Assembly (NCBI GenBank): GCA_965116935.1
Contig: OZ220737.1
Location: 1,364,001-1,428,000 of the forward strand
Length of the DNA stretch: 64,000 nt
From: VXYL01 sp965116935
GTDB lineage: Bacteria > Pseudomonadota > Gammaproteobacteria > Pseudomonadales > Azotimanducaceae
Reading direction: 5' to 3'
Both the position numbers and the translations under genes were made by a program. Below, piece after piece: positions 50,645 through 59,229 of the stretch. Every line of letters begins with the position of its first letter. The first letter of the stretch is position 1. The notes under the pieces were generated by a model. The model saw only the letters and a list, made by a program, of their open reading frames with translations, ran no database searches and had not been told where the DNA came from.

Positions 50645-52585
50645 CTAAAGGTCGAACAGTCCGAGCAACTCCTCTCGGGAGAGTCGTGTAGCGAGGTCGA
50701 GAGACACGTCGTCCACGAGTTCGTCGAACAGCGCCTGTTTCGCTTTGAGCACGCTGTCGATTCGCTCTTCGATGGTATTGACGCACGTGTACTTGAAGAC
50801 ATGCACGCGGACGGTCTGCCCAATGCGGTGGACACGATCTTCGGCCTGTCGCTCCACGGCAGGATTCCACCAACGGTCGAGATGGAAGACGTAAGACGCT
50901 TCCTGCAAGTTGAGACCGACCCCACCCACCCCGAGGGAGACGATCAGCACTTGGTGCCTGGATTGCTTCCGAAACGAGTCGATTAGGTAAGGCCGCTCCG
51001 CAACTGGAATCTGACCCGTTAGGGTTAGGGGCTGAAACTTGGCGAGCCGGCTCGCCGCCAAATGAACACCCGACGTTGCGCTGGCATATTGTGAAAACAC
51101 CACGGCCCTGTGCCCGCGTGCCGTCAACTCTTCTAGCCGTTCCATCATCTCGTCGAGCTTGCACGACGCCCCCGTCTTTGGGTCGGCGTTGCAACACTGC
51201 TTGAGGCGAGTGATCAGCTCCAGCACATGCACAATGGTGACGTCTGCACCGAGTGACCTCAGGAAAACGACGCCATCCCGCTCGGCACGGTCATAGCTGG
51301 CTCTTTGTGCGGGCGTCAACTCGATTGGTTGATTGCTCACGAGTTTCGGCGGCAAGTCCGCCAGGACATCGACCTTGCGCCGCCGCAACTGCAGCTCGCG
51401 ATGGCGTTGCCGAAGAGCGTCGCTCGGCGAAAAGCGCTTTAGCGGAAGTTGGCCATCGTGGTCCACGAACTCCATTATCGACGCCAGCTCGTCCTCACGA
51501 TTCTCCACCGGCGTGCCAGTCAGCGCCCAGGATCGTGAGCGGCGCAGGCACTTCACGGCATCGCTGGTTTCAATTCGGTTCTTGATGCGCTGGGCTTCAT
51601 CGAGCACGACGGTGTCCCACTGAATCTTCACTTCGGGGCGCCACCCATCGGAACGGAGCACGCCATAACTCGTAAGCGTCACGTCCGGCAAGGCACGCCA
51701 CTTCCAGGAGCGCTCGTCCGTCGTGCCGCGCACGACTATGGCGGTGACTTCGGGCGCCCACCGCGCCAACTCCCGACGCCATTGGTCAAGTAGGCTCGTC
51801 GGTGCGACCACGAGAACCGGGCCCAACTCGCCGCGCTGGCGGCGAATGCGCAACGCGGCAATGGCTTGTATGGTCTTGCCGAGGCCCATGTCATCGGCCA
51901 GAAGCAGCCGCTTCATGTCGAGCAGTGCGCGGACTCCGTCCTCCTGAAACGGCATCAGCGGCGCCGGCCAAGCGAGCGCTTCGACGCCAATGCTGTCCGA
52001 TGCCCGTTCGGGTCTTGCTGCGGGAGGGCTCAGTATCTGCCATAGCCTTGCCGCGAGCTCGCCGGCGCCGATGTCGTCCGGCCTGAAGTCCGCGAACGAC
52101 AGCGAGACGTTCGTATCGAGTCCAGGCGTTGCAGCAATCTGGCGAACCCGCCGATCGTCCACGGCACAGGCGAGCGCGGTTTCCACTCGCTCCAGCATTG
52201 CAGGTGCGTGCTGAGCGCACTCCGCCTGCATGAGGATGCGCGCCGAAGCCGGGTTGGGCGAGGGCGTCCACGCTCCCGGCTGGTCGCAGAGGGCGTGGGT
52301 GGGGATTTCAAGCCCCTCGAAATCGAACGAGTCCAGTTCCTGGCCTGGCGCAACGATGAGTGCCGGTGATCGGCCGGGCGACAGGAGCAAGGGTTCGACC
52401 GCAGCCATTGACGGGCGCGGCTTGGCCGAGGACGATGCCAGCGTCGCCATGCTGAACCGAATGGGCGTCAAATCGAGGTCGGTCACCAGCAACGCAACCC
52501 ACCGGCCCATACTTTGCGGTCGCCATCGCAGCCACCCCACCGTCTCTGGACGCGTCGGCGCGTATGGATCTCCGATCCGCAGCAA
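50645..52585 (-). CDS. SNF2-family DEAD/DEAH helicase
   Basis: 646 residues from TTG 52585; no better start is available because a TAG closes the frame 14 codons upstream, so the true N-terminus may be lost (see the gap 52586-52849). Motif I LLADDMGLGKTIQAIAALRI near residue 230, Walker B TVVLDEAQRIKN, motif III WALTGTPVENREDELAS, and C-terminal motifs ASYVFHLDRWWNPAVERQAE and DRVHRIGQTVRVHVFKY. A SWI2/SNF2 translocase acting on DNA. Same strand as the BrxD-like operon and separated from it by 264 bp; helicases of this kind recur beside DUF2791 ATPases in phage-defence loci. Confidence 0.85.
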   Translation of the reverse strand: MLRIGDPYAPTRPETVGWLRWRPQSMGRWVALLVTDLDLTPIRFSMATLASSSAKPRPSMAAVEPLLLSPGRSPALIVAPGQELDSFDFEGLEIPTHALCDQPGAWTPSPNPASARILMQAECAQHAPAMLERVETALACAVDDRRVRQIAATPGLDTNVSLSFADFRPDDIGAGELAARLWQILSPPAARPERASDSIGVEALAWPAPLMPFQEDGVRALLDMKRLLLADDMGLGKTIQAIAALRIRRQRGELGPVLVVAPTSLLDQWRRELARWAPEVTAIVVRGTTDERSWKWRALPDVTLTSYGVLRSDGWRPEVKIQWDTVVLDEAQRIKNRIETSDAVKCLRRSRSWALTGTPVENREDELASIMEFVDHDGQLPLKRFSPSDALRQRHRELQLRRRKVDVLADLPPKLVSNQPIELTPAQRASYDRAERDGVVFLRSLGADVTIVHVLELITRLKQCCNADPKTGASCKLDEMMERLEELTARGHRAVVFSQYASATSGVHLAASRLAKFQPLTLTGQIPVAERPYLIDSFRKQSRHQVLIVSLGVGGVGLNLQEASYVFHLDRWWNPAVERQAEDRVHRIGQTVRVHVFKYTCVNTIEERIDSVLKAKQALFDELVDDVSLDLATRLSREELLGLFDL

Positions 52586-52849
52586 GGGGGGTGCCTCGGT
52601 AGCTTCGTTGTTGGTCGGCCTACCCTAGCCTATCCGAGAATCCTCACTTAGCGCGACGTTGCGGACTCACGAACACTCGGGCTGGTTGCCGCCGAGGTTA
52701 AGCACGAGGTCTGAGTATCGAGAGCTTGGAGCAGTGGCAGCACGGCGGCACCCTGCACTATCGCGCCCGGTTCACGCAATTGCAGATTGCCCTCAAATCG
52801 CCGAACAACGTCCCGATGCGTGACTCGAGGGTGCTTGGTGACGTTTCGC
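52586..52849 (-). other. Gap that may hold the lost N-terminus of the helicase
   Basis: An ATG at 52853-52851 overlaps the ATPase stop (ATGA), encodes MSETSPSTLESRIGTLFGDL and ends at TAG after 31 codons. A second frame then encodes REPGAIVQGAAVLPLLQALD and stops 40 bases before the helicase frame opens. Such overlap coupling normally marks a real gene start, so an originally longer helicase broken by frameshifts is possible. Confidence 0.35.
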
Positions 52850-54103
52850 TCATGGCGTCGGATCGCCTTCCAGGTCCGCGTCTTCGTCGTAGCTTGCGGT
52901 GAACGGGTCGATCCTGATGTCCGGCGTCGCATCGGGGACAAGGCGGGCGATGTCCCACTGGTGGATCGCCGAACGTACCTTGTAGCGCATTCTTCCTTCG
53001 TGTCCCGCGCCGCCAAAGGCCACGTCCGCGGGCGGCGGCGACCAGTCGTAGGCCTTCTCGTAAATGGCGCGAAGGGATTCGATGGTGCCCGCGATTTCGT
53101 CCTCGGCAGGTGGCCGCAGCGCCAAGCATTCCCCACTCAGACTGCGCATTCCCCGAAGCGCGTCTGATGCCAGATGGGCGTGACGCGGGTTGGCGCGCAG
53201 GCGCGGGGCGATGTTGTCCAAGTCCTGCTTGCCGTCGGCGCTGATGACGGCCGAAGCGAAATCCTCTGTCAACGTGCCCACCGCAACGATGCCCGGATGC
53301 ACGCTCGCATCCATCTTCCCCAACCCGAGCCACTTGGCGACTTCCGCGTAGGATCTGCCACGTTGCAGGATCGAGTAGGAACCCAGGAGTTCGAGTTCAT
53401 CGAGCAGCACCACCCAGCCCCGGTAGCCGGCACCTCGAATCAGCTGGAGCACGAAGCGGAGGCGCTGTGGCGGCAACTCTGCCACCCGCGGCGCCTGGAA
53501 GCGAAAGTTACGGTCCTCGTTGATTTCGCGGAGAGGACGCCGGACGTCCGTCACGCGAATCTTGTCCCCGGACCAAAACGCCTCGATTTTGTTGGCGATG
53601 CTCGGATCGCTGCCGAGACGCTGATGGACGAGGGCCGTTGCCGGGAAGATCTGGTTCAACAAGCCGTGATCAGCGGCGTCCTTGCACCATTGCAGGAACC
53701 CATCCTGCCGGTTCAAGTCGACGAGAACATGCACGAGTTCCTCGATCATGCGTCCGCTCCGGCCAGGAATGCAGGCGCTGTCCACCGCCGCCGCAAACAC
53801 CTTGCCGAGATCGTAGAGCGGGGTCTCCTTGCTGATCGCCACTTTGCTGCACACGAAGTTCTCGTGCACAGCGAGTTCCTGAAAGTGCGCCAGCAAGTGC
53901 GATTTGCCGGTGCCGAAATCGCCGGACACGAGCATTCCACCGTGCCGGTTCGCAGCCGCTTCGAGCATTTTGGTGAAGCGTCCCTCGGCGTCGGGTTGGT
54001 TGCTGCCGAGCAACCGAACCGCATGGCGATTTGGCACGCCGTTGCGTAACGCTTCAAGCGCCTGACGGCACTCCCTCGACGAGGCTTCGCCAAGGTCGAT
54101 CAT
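52850..54103 (-). CDS. DUF2791/BrxD-like ATP-binding protein
   Basis: 417 residues, ATG overlapping the previous stop by four bases. Begins MIDLGEASSRECRQALEALR; Walker A is MLVSGDFGTGKSHLLAHFQE at about residues 61-69, followed by KVAISKETPLYDLGKVFAAA. Walker B is GWVVLLDELELLGSYSILQR. This is the P-loop family of BREX proteins BrxD and relatives (DUF2791). BrxD is an auxiliary ATPase in BREX phage exclusion, but no PglX, PglZ or BrxC is present here, so this is a BREX-related but different cassette. Resembles the ATPase-helicase gene sets reported with TerB-C proteins; that link is an inference. Confidence 0.78.
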   Translation of the reverse strand: MIDLGEASSRECRQALEALRNGVPNRHAVRLLGSNQPDAEGRFTKMLEAAANRHGGMLVSGDFGTGKSHLLAHFQELAVHENFVCSKVAISKETPLYDLGKVFAAAVDSACIPGRSGRMIEELVHVLVDLNRQDGFLQWCKDAADHGLLNQIFPATALVHQRLGSDPSIANKIEAFWSGDKIRVTDVRRPLREINEDRNFRFQAPRVAELPPQRLRFVLQLIRGAGYRGWVVLLDELELLGSYSILQRGRSYAEVAKWLGLGKMDASVHPGIVAVGTLTEDFASAVISADGKQDLDNIAPRLRANPRHAHLASDALRGMRSLSGECLALRPPAEDEIAGTIESLRAIYEKAYDWSPPPADVAFGGAGHEGRMRYKVRSAIHQWDIARLVPDATPDIRIDPFTASYDEDADLEGDPTP

Positions 54104-55077
54104 GCCGGGGGTTCCGATTCACCCAGACGGACGAGAGCAGCCACGGGATTGACGTGGTGGCGGTCGCGCACGTCGTCCATAACGCGAGTCCTCAACGCAT
54201 CGTAGATGTGCCATCCACGCGGTGCCTGGTCGTCGATGAACTCGGGGCTCGTGGCAACGATCAGGAGCGTTCCCTGCAACCGATCGATGTCGTCCACGAA
54301 CTGCCGCAGCAGTTCATAGTGGTCCGTCGTCATGGCCTTGGTGTAGTAGCGCTGGCCGTCACGGGGATTGCGTGGCAACGTGACCCTGCTGTTGTCGAAC
54401 AACAAGACGGTTCCGGTGTGCATGGTCGCAAGCCAATGCAGGGCAGACTCGACAAAGTAACGTGCCGTGTTGCGATTGATGGGCATGCCGAGGCCGAATT
54501 GCCGCACCGCACCGATGCGCGGGTTGTGTCCGGTGAGCCAGTCGAGGATCGCCTGGCAACGCTCCGGGCCGCCGTCGTGACATTGCGCCAGGCAAAGATG
54601 GAACATTGCCGTGCGGAAGTCTCGCGCCATCAGTGGTGCGTTGCCCACGCGGTCCTGCACGGCTGGGCGCAACTCCTGAAGCACCGTTTGCGGCGTGACG
54701 CCGTTCTGGTCAGCGATCATGACGAGAACGGGAACGGCATCGTCGATGTTGTCCACCATGTAGCCGGCCTCGGCCGCCAGCGCCAGCATTCGGTAACGGG
54801 CTACAAGGTGCCAGTCGATCTGCCTTGCGAGTGCGTGGAAGATGTCCTGAGGCATGTGTGCACGCGCTTCGGCGGCGTCCATGCGGGCAAAAAAGAAGCC
54901 GAGCTTGGCACAGCGTTCCGCCAGCGGTTCGGTGAGGCTCTGGCGCTGCATCTTGTCGCCAACCACAATCTTCACGGCGCCGCCGCCATCGGCGATGAAC
55001 GTCCGAAGGTACTCAGCCTCGAGCACTTCTAGCCAGTCCTCAAGGACAATGCTGTTCGACATAGATCCTGGTGTCAC
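54100..55077 (-). CDS. DUF2791-like protein lacking a P-loop (pseudo-ATPase)
   Basis: 325 residues; GTG 55077 overlaps the upstream stop, ATG 55062 is an alternative start. VLEAEYLRTFIADGGGAVKI, then VVGDKMQRQSLTEPLAERCA, aligns with the DUF2791 N-terminus, where a Walker A GxxGxGKS is normally found; here that position reads VVGDKMQRQSL, without GKS. Later RTGTVLLFDNSRVTL-like and LLIVATSPEFIDDQAPRGWH segments match Walker B and sensor positions (the Walker B acid is weak). It is therefore probably a catalytically dead partner of the next gene's active ATPase, with which it overlaps by four bases. Confidence 0.65.
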   Translation of the reverse strand: MTPGSMSNSIVLEDWLEVLEAEYLRTFIADGGGAVKIVVGDKMQRQSLTEPLAERCAKLGFFFARMDAAEARAHMPQDIFHALARQIDWHLVARYRMLALAAEAGYMVDNIDDAVPVLVMIADQNGVTPQTVLQELRPAVQDRVGNAPLMARDFRTAMFHLCLAQCHDGGPERCQAILDWLTGHNPRIGAVRQFGLGMPINRNTARYFVESALHWLATMHTGTVLLFDNSRVTLPRNPRDGQRYYTKAMTTDHYELLRQFVDDIDRLQGTLLIVATSPEFIDDQAPRGWHIYDALRTRVMDDVRDRHHVNPVAALVRLGESEPPA

Positions 55078-55883
55078 GCCGGCGGGGTGAACTTGATGCC
55101 GTAGTAGCTGATGCTGGCACCGGCAGGGGAGACGAAGGAGAAGATGTCCGCCGCCCGCTTGCGCATTCCGGTAGAAGAAGGGAACGAAGCCGTGAAGCCC
55201 CGGCGGGTCGTTCGTGGACCGTCCGAGTCAAGCGTGTAGATGTCGCGCGCGAAGTCGCTACGGTCATATTCTCGTTGGCTGCCAGGCAAAGAGGTCATCA
55301 GCTTGTAGATGCGCGCTAGCGGCAAGACGCGCCCGTCCCCGACAAGGTCTCCCTTTGCCTCGCGGGCCACCTCGTCATACACGGAGTGGAGCGCTTCGAG
55401 AAATCGCGCCGGCGCGAAGCCGCTTCGCTTTTGCTGCCGGCGGAGCAGCTCGTTCACAAGATGCGATGGCCTGATGGTGGGCAAGGCTTTGCGATCCACA
55501 CGCACCTTGCGCTCGGCGGGGAGAATGCGGACTAAGGACGGGTAGGCGACAAGGTAGTCCTCGCGCTCGTAAAGAGTCAGCTCAACCGCTTGTGCCGCCG
55601 CGCGCAACTCCTCGCTATAGCCAGTCTTCAGGTATTCCTCTTCTTCCTCGGGCGACCAACGCCATGCCGCCTGCGCGGCTGTCACCTCGTCGCCAAGAGC
55701 GGCGAGCGTGCCGCCAAGATCGGCTTGCGCTCTACGCAATGCACCGATGTTCCCTTGCTTCGCGGCCTTGCCCATGGCGCGTGCCTTTGCCGCCACCGCG
55801 CTCGCCGCCTTCAGTGCCGTGTTGGCCGCACCCTCGGCACGGGCAAATGCCTCTTCGATTTCCGACACGGTCCATTCCTGCAC
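55074..55883 (-). CDS. Unknown protein heading BrxD-like operon
   Basis: 269 residues, ATG start. N-terminal Ala-rich helices (AAANTALKAASAVAAKARAM-type) suggest a coiled coil; then AAQAVELTLYEREDYLVAYP and a C-terminal domain with VLPLARIYKLMTSLPGSQRE, FARDIYTLDSDGPRTTRRGF and SISYYGIKF. No family recognised. Its stop overlaps the start of the P-loop-less gene. It is conserved in context (first gene of a tightly coupled three-gene set), so it may be the adaptor or sensor of the system. Confidence 0.65.
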   Translation of the reverse strand: MQEWTVSEIEEAFARAEGAANTALKAASAVAAKARAMGKAAKQGNIGALRRAQADLGGTLAALGDEVTAAQAAWRWSPEEEEEYLKTGYSEELRAAAQAVELTLYEREDYLVAYPSLVRILPAERKVRVDRKALPTIRPSHLVNELLRRQQKRSGFAPARFLEALHSVYDEVAREAKGDLVGDGRVLPLARIYKLMTSLPGSQREYDRSDFARDIYTLDSDGPRTTRRGFTASFPSSTGMRKRAADIFSFVSPAGASISYYGIKFTPPA

Positions 55884-56073
55884 CTAGCATAAGCCCGAAG
55901 AATGCAACAGCTTCGCCACAGCCGGCAAGTGCGAACCGGATGCCCATGTGGTAGCGCTAGCCGTCAATGCATCAGCACAGCACCCCGGTTGACCAGGCGA
56001 TTCGATTCCCCCACGCTTGGGGCATGATGTGCAGTTCACGCGACATTGCGCTCAACCACGAGTAGGCAACCGA

Positions 56074-57375
56074 ATGCTCGAACGCCTTGAGTTGCAGAAC
56101 GTCGGCCCGGCGCCGGAAATGAGGCTGGATTTCCAAAACCGACTCAACCTCATTACGGGCGACAACGGGCTCGGCAAGAGTTTCCTGCTGGACGTCACGT
56201 GGTGGGCGTTGACCCGGCGCTGGCCCAAGGACCTGAATCCACGCCTGACTTCCGGCTTCGCGGCTCGTCCGACCGATGTCCGGAGACCGGCCGAACTTCG
56301 CTTTGCACTGACAACCGACGCCGGAAACAGGAGGAGCTACGCGAGCACGTATTCGGTACTAGACGAGAGCTGGACCGGGCAGCCGGGGAGGCCGTGGAGT
56401 CCCGGCCTCGTCATCTACGCGCACGCTGACGGCGGCTTTTCGCTGTGGGATCCCGCTCGAAACTACTGGCGAAGAGTGGGGAACATTGACGTTCAGGATC
56501 GGCTTCCGGGTTACGCCTTCTCACCTGAAGAAGTCTGGAGCGGGTTGGTGGTCTCGATCAATGGTCGGGAGACCCGGGCCTGCAAGGGCGTACTCGACGA
56601 TTGGTCGAGTTGGATCCGAGAGGACGGGGAGAATGCCCGTCGCATGGCTGACGTTGTCGGCGCTCTGTCGGTTCCGGGCGACCCATGGCAAGTCGGCCCC
56701 ATTCTCCGGCTTTCCGTTGATGACGCTCAGGACATCCCCTCTATCAGAACTGAGTATTCCGACGCCGTTCCCATCGTCCATGCGTCCTCCGCGGTCCGCC
56801 GAGTCGCGGGCCTAGCCTACATGCTGGTCTGGTCCTGGAGCGAGCATGTCCGCGCTGCGGAACAGCTAGGCGTAAGGGTCGCCGAGCAGGTAATCCTGCT
56901 GTTCGACGAAATCGACGCGCACCTTCATCCACGATGGCAGCGTGTCATCGTGCCGGCCATCCTCGGAGTTGCGGACCGCCTCACAGATGGCGCGGACGTA
57001 CAACTCATCGCGACCACCCACTCGCCGCTCGTGCTGGCGTCGGTGGAACCGCACTTCGATGAAGACCGCGACCGACTGTTTCACTTGGACATCCACGACG
57101 GCCAGGTGCAGCTCGACGAGGTGCAATGGGCACCTCAGGGAGATGCGCTCAACTGGCTGATATCGGACGTGTTCGGACTGCGGCAGGCGCGGTCGCTCGA
57201 AGCGGAACGAGCCATCGACGCGGCTCAGGCATTAATGCGTGGCGACGCGCACGAGAACCCAGCGAACCTTAGAGAACGGGATCAGATCCACCGCGAGCTT
57301 GAGCGCGTGCTAGCAGGGCACGACTCGTTCTGGCCGCGTTGGATCGTCGAAACGGAGCAGCAAAGCGGCGGATGA
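56074..57375 (+). CDS. AAA/SMC-like ATPase of Septu-like system (PtuA-like)
   Basis: 433 residues from ATG 56074. RecF/OLD-type ATPase: N-terminal LERLELQNVGPAPEMRLDFQ, Walker A LITGDNGLGKSFLLDVTWWA at residues 29-36, Walker B VILLFDEIDAHLHPRWQRVI and the His switch QLIATTHSPLVLASVEPHF. No TOPRIM domain follows, unlike OLD proteins. The stop overlaps the HNH-gene start (ATGA). ATPase plus HNH nuclease is the Septu arrangement (PtuA-PtuB), hence a likely anti-phage role. Diverges from the BrxD-like operon with a 190-bp shared upstream region. Confidence 0.75.
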   Translation: MLERLELQNVGPAPEMRLDFQNRLNLITGDNGLGKSFLLDVTWWALTRRWPKDLNPRLTSGFAARPTDVRRPAELRFALTTDAGNRRSYASTYSVLDESWTGQPGRPWSPGLVIYAHADGGFSLWDPARNYWRRVGNIDVQDRLPGYAFSPEEVWSGLVVSINGRETRACKGVLDDWSSWIREDGENARRMADVVGALSVPGDPWQVGPILRLSVDDAQDIPSIRTEYSDAVPIVHASSAVRRVAGLAYMLVWSWSEHVRAAEQLGVRVAEQVILLFDEIDAHLHPRWQRVIVPAILGVADRLTDGADVQLIATTHSPLVLASVEPHFDEDRDRLFHLDIHDGQVQLDEVQWAPQGDALNWLISDVFGLRQARSLEAERAIDAAQALMRGDAHENPANLRERDQIHRELERVLAGHDSFWPRWIVETEQQSGG

Positions 57376-57950
57376 TCCGTTTCGAGCGCGTTCCGAAGCC
57401 GGATGACTTCGACCGGGAGGCAAGAGCGCCGGGCGAAGCTTGGCTGGCAGCCAACCCGCGCGGACGCCCCAAGGATTACTGGACTCCCTTCAAAGGCAAG
57501 CTCGCAGAGGGCTTTCGGAATCTCTGCGCCTACTCGGCGATGTATAAACCGGTCGGCACCGTGGACCACTTCGTAAGCTGCGACGAGGACCGCTCGAAGG
57601 CATACAAATGGGAGAACTACCGCTACTGCGCGGCATGGATCAACTCGAGTAAGGTCAATGTGCGGGCAGGTGACCTCCTCGATCCGTTCGAGATCGAGGA
57701 CGGATGGTTCGAGCTTCATCTCCCGTCCCTGCAGCTACGGGTTTCGACAGCCGTTCCAGACGAACTGCGTGAACGCGCCGAATACGTGCTGGTCAGGCTC
57801 CACCTACAGGACGACGAGCGCATCATGCGTCAGCGCCAAGAGTGGTACCGCATGTACCAATGCGGCGAGATTACCCGTGACGGACTCGCAAGGAAGGCAC
57901 CACTGGTCGCAGCGGCGATCTTCGCAGACGACCAACAACCTCCACGCTAG
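57372..57950 (+). CDS. HNH-type nuclease of Septu-like system (PtuB-like)
   Basis: 192 residues; ATG overlaps the ATPase stop by four bases. The nuclease-like core LCAYSAMYKPVGTVDHFVSC, then AYKWENYRYCAAWINSSKVN gives D65-H66, N82 and an N91-x-x-K94 end, as in HNH enzymes of PtuB type. The usual paired CxxC zinc ligands are reduced to isolated cysteines (C52, C70, C86), so metal binding may differ. C-terminal helices are LRERAEYVLVRLHLQDDERI and WYRMYQCGEITRDGLAR. Target (DNA or RNA) unknown. Confidence 0.7.
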   Translation: MIRFERVPKPDDFDREARAPGEAWLAANPRGRPKDYWTPFKGKLAEGFRNLCAYSAMYKPVGTVDHFVSCDEDRSKAYKWENYRYCAAWINSSKVNVRAGDLLDPFEIEDGWFELHLPSLQLRVSTAVPDELRERAEYVLVRLHLQDDERIMRQRQEWYRMYQCGEITRDGLARKAPLVAAAIFADDQQPPR

Positions 57951-58039
57951 CGCGGTCCGTTCTGCCCGTGGTTGGCCAGAGCTTGTCGCTGCGGGCATGC
58001 CGCATAATCGCGGTTTCGCGAACTCCAAGGGAACAAACG

Positions 58040-59212
58040 ATGCGGCTGCCACTTGCCCACATCCGCGTGCTCGACCTAACCCGCGTCCGGGCGGGGCCCA
58101 CATGCGTCCGGCAGTTGGCAGACTGGGGGGCGGATGTCGTCAAGATCGAGCAGCCGGGGCAGGGCGATGGGCAGATGGGCGATGCGCGCTTGGGGCCCGA
58201 CTTCCAGAACCTGCATCGGAACAAGCGCGGCATCACGCTGAACCTCAAGTCGCCAGCCGGCAAGGAGGTCTTCATGCGTCTCGCCGAGGACGCCGACGTG
58301 GTGGTGGAGAACTATCGGCCGGATGTGAAGCACCGGCTCGGCATCGACTACGAGTCCATCAAGGCGATCAACCCCGGAGTCGTGTACGCCAGCATCTCCG
58401 GCTTCGGCCAAGACGGGCCTTACGGGAAGCTGCCCGGGTTCGACCAGGTGGCGCAGGGAATGGGAGGACTCATGTCGATCACCGGGCTGCCCGGTCAAGG
58501 GCCGGTTCGGGCTGGCGTTCCGGTGGCAGACCTTTCGGCTGGCCTTTACGCAGCAATTGGGGTGATGACCGCCCTACTTGCCAGAACCGAAACCGGCGAA
58601 GGGCAATGGGTGCAAACCTCCCTCCTGCAAGCGCAGATCGCCATGCTCGATTTCCAGGCCGAGCGCTGGCTGTTGTCGAAGGAAGTGCCGCCGCAGTCCG
58701 GCAACAACCACCCGACGGGCATTCCCACGGGCGTCTTTCGCACCAAGGACGGCCACATCAACATCGCCGCCACCGGCACCGCCATCTACCAGCGCTTCTG
58801 CGAAGTGATGGGGCGCGAGGACTGGCTCACCGACGAACGCTTCGACACGCCCCCACGCCGCAGCGCAAACCGCGACGAGATGAACGGGCAGATCGAGGCC
58901 ATCACCCGCACGAAGACGAGCCGCGAATGGATCGAGGCATTCAACGAAGCGGGGGTGCCGGCCGGCTACATCTACTCCATCGACGAGGTGTTCGAAGACC
59001 CGCAAGTGAAGCACCTCGGCATGGCTGCCCCGGTAACCCACCCCGAGCTCGGCGACATCGAACTGGTCGGCCAAGCGGTGAGCCTTTCCGGCGCCTCTTC
59101 CGACATCCGTTCGCCCACGCCTGCATTGGGCCAGCACAACGACGAAGTGCTGGCCGAGGCTGGCTACACTCCAGAGGAGATCCGTGCGCTGCGTGCTGCC
59201 GGCGCGGTTTAG
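58040..59212 (+). CDS. CaiB/BaiF CoA transferase
   Basis: 390 residues from ATG 58040, with aaggg 9 bases upstream. Class III CoA transferase: RVLDLTRVRAGPTCVRQLAD, DVVKIEQPGQGD, RNKRGITLNLKSPAGKEVFM, VVVENYRPDVKHRLGIDYES, GFGQDGPYGKLPGFDQVAQG and the catalytic-Asp region GVPVADLSAGLYAAIG. The family moves CoA between acyl groups; substrate unknown. Monomeric half-length form, unlike the fused one at 26.3 kb. Stands alone downstream of the defence pair. Confidence 0.93.
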   Translation: MRLPLAHIRVLDLTRVRAGPTCVRQLADWGADVVKIEQPGQGDGQMGDARLGPDFQNLHRNKRGITLNLKSPAGKEVFMRLAEDADVVVENYRPDVKHRLGIDYESIKAINPGVVYASISGFGQDGPYGKLPGFDQVAQGMGGLMSITGLPGQGPVRAGVPVADLSAGLYAAIGVMTALLARTETGEGQWVQTSLLQAQIAMLDFQAERWLLSKEVPPQSGNNHPTGIPTGVFRTKDGHINIAATGTAIYQRFCEVMGREDWLTDERFDTPPRRSANRDEMNGQIEAITRTKTSREWIEAFNEAGVPAGYIYSIDEVFEDPQVKHLGMAAPVTHPELGDIELVGQAVSLSGASSDIRSPTPALGQHNDEVLAEAGYTPEEIRALRAAGAV

Positions 59213-59229
59213 GGATATCCAGTCACCGT

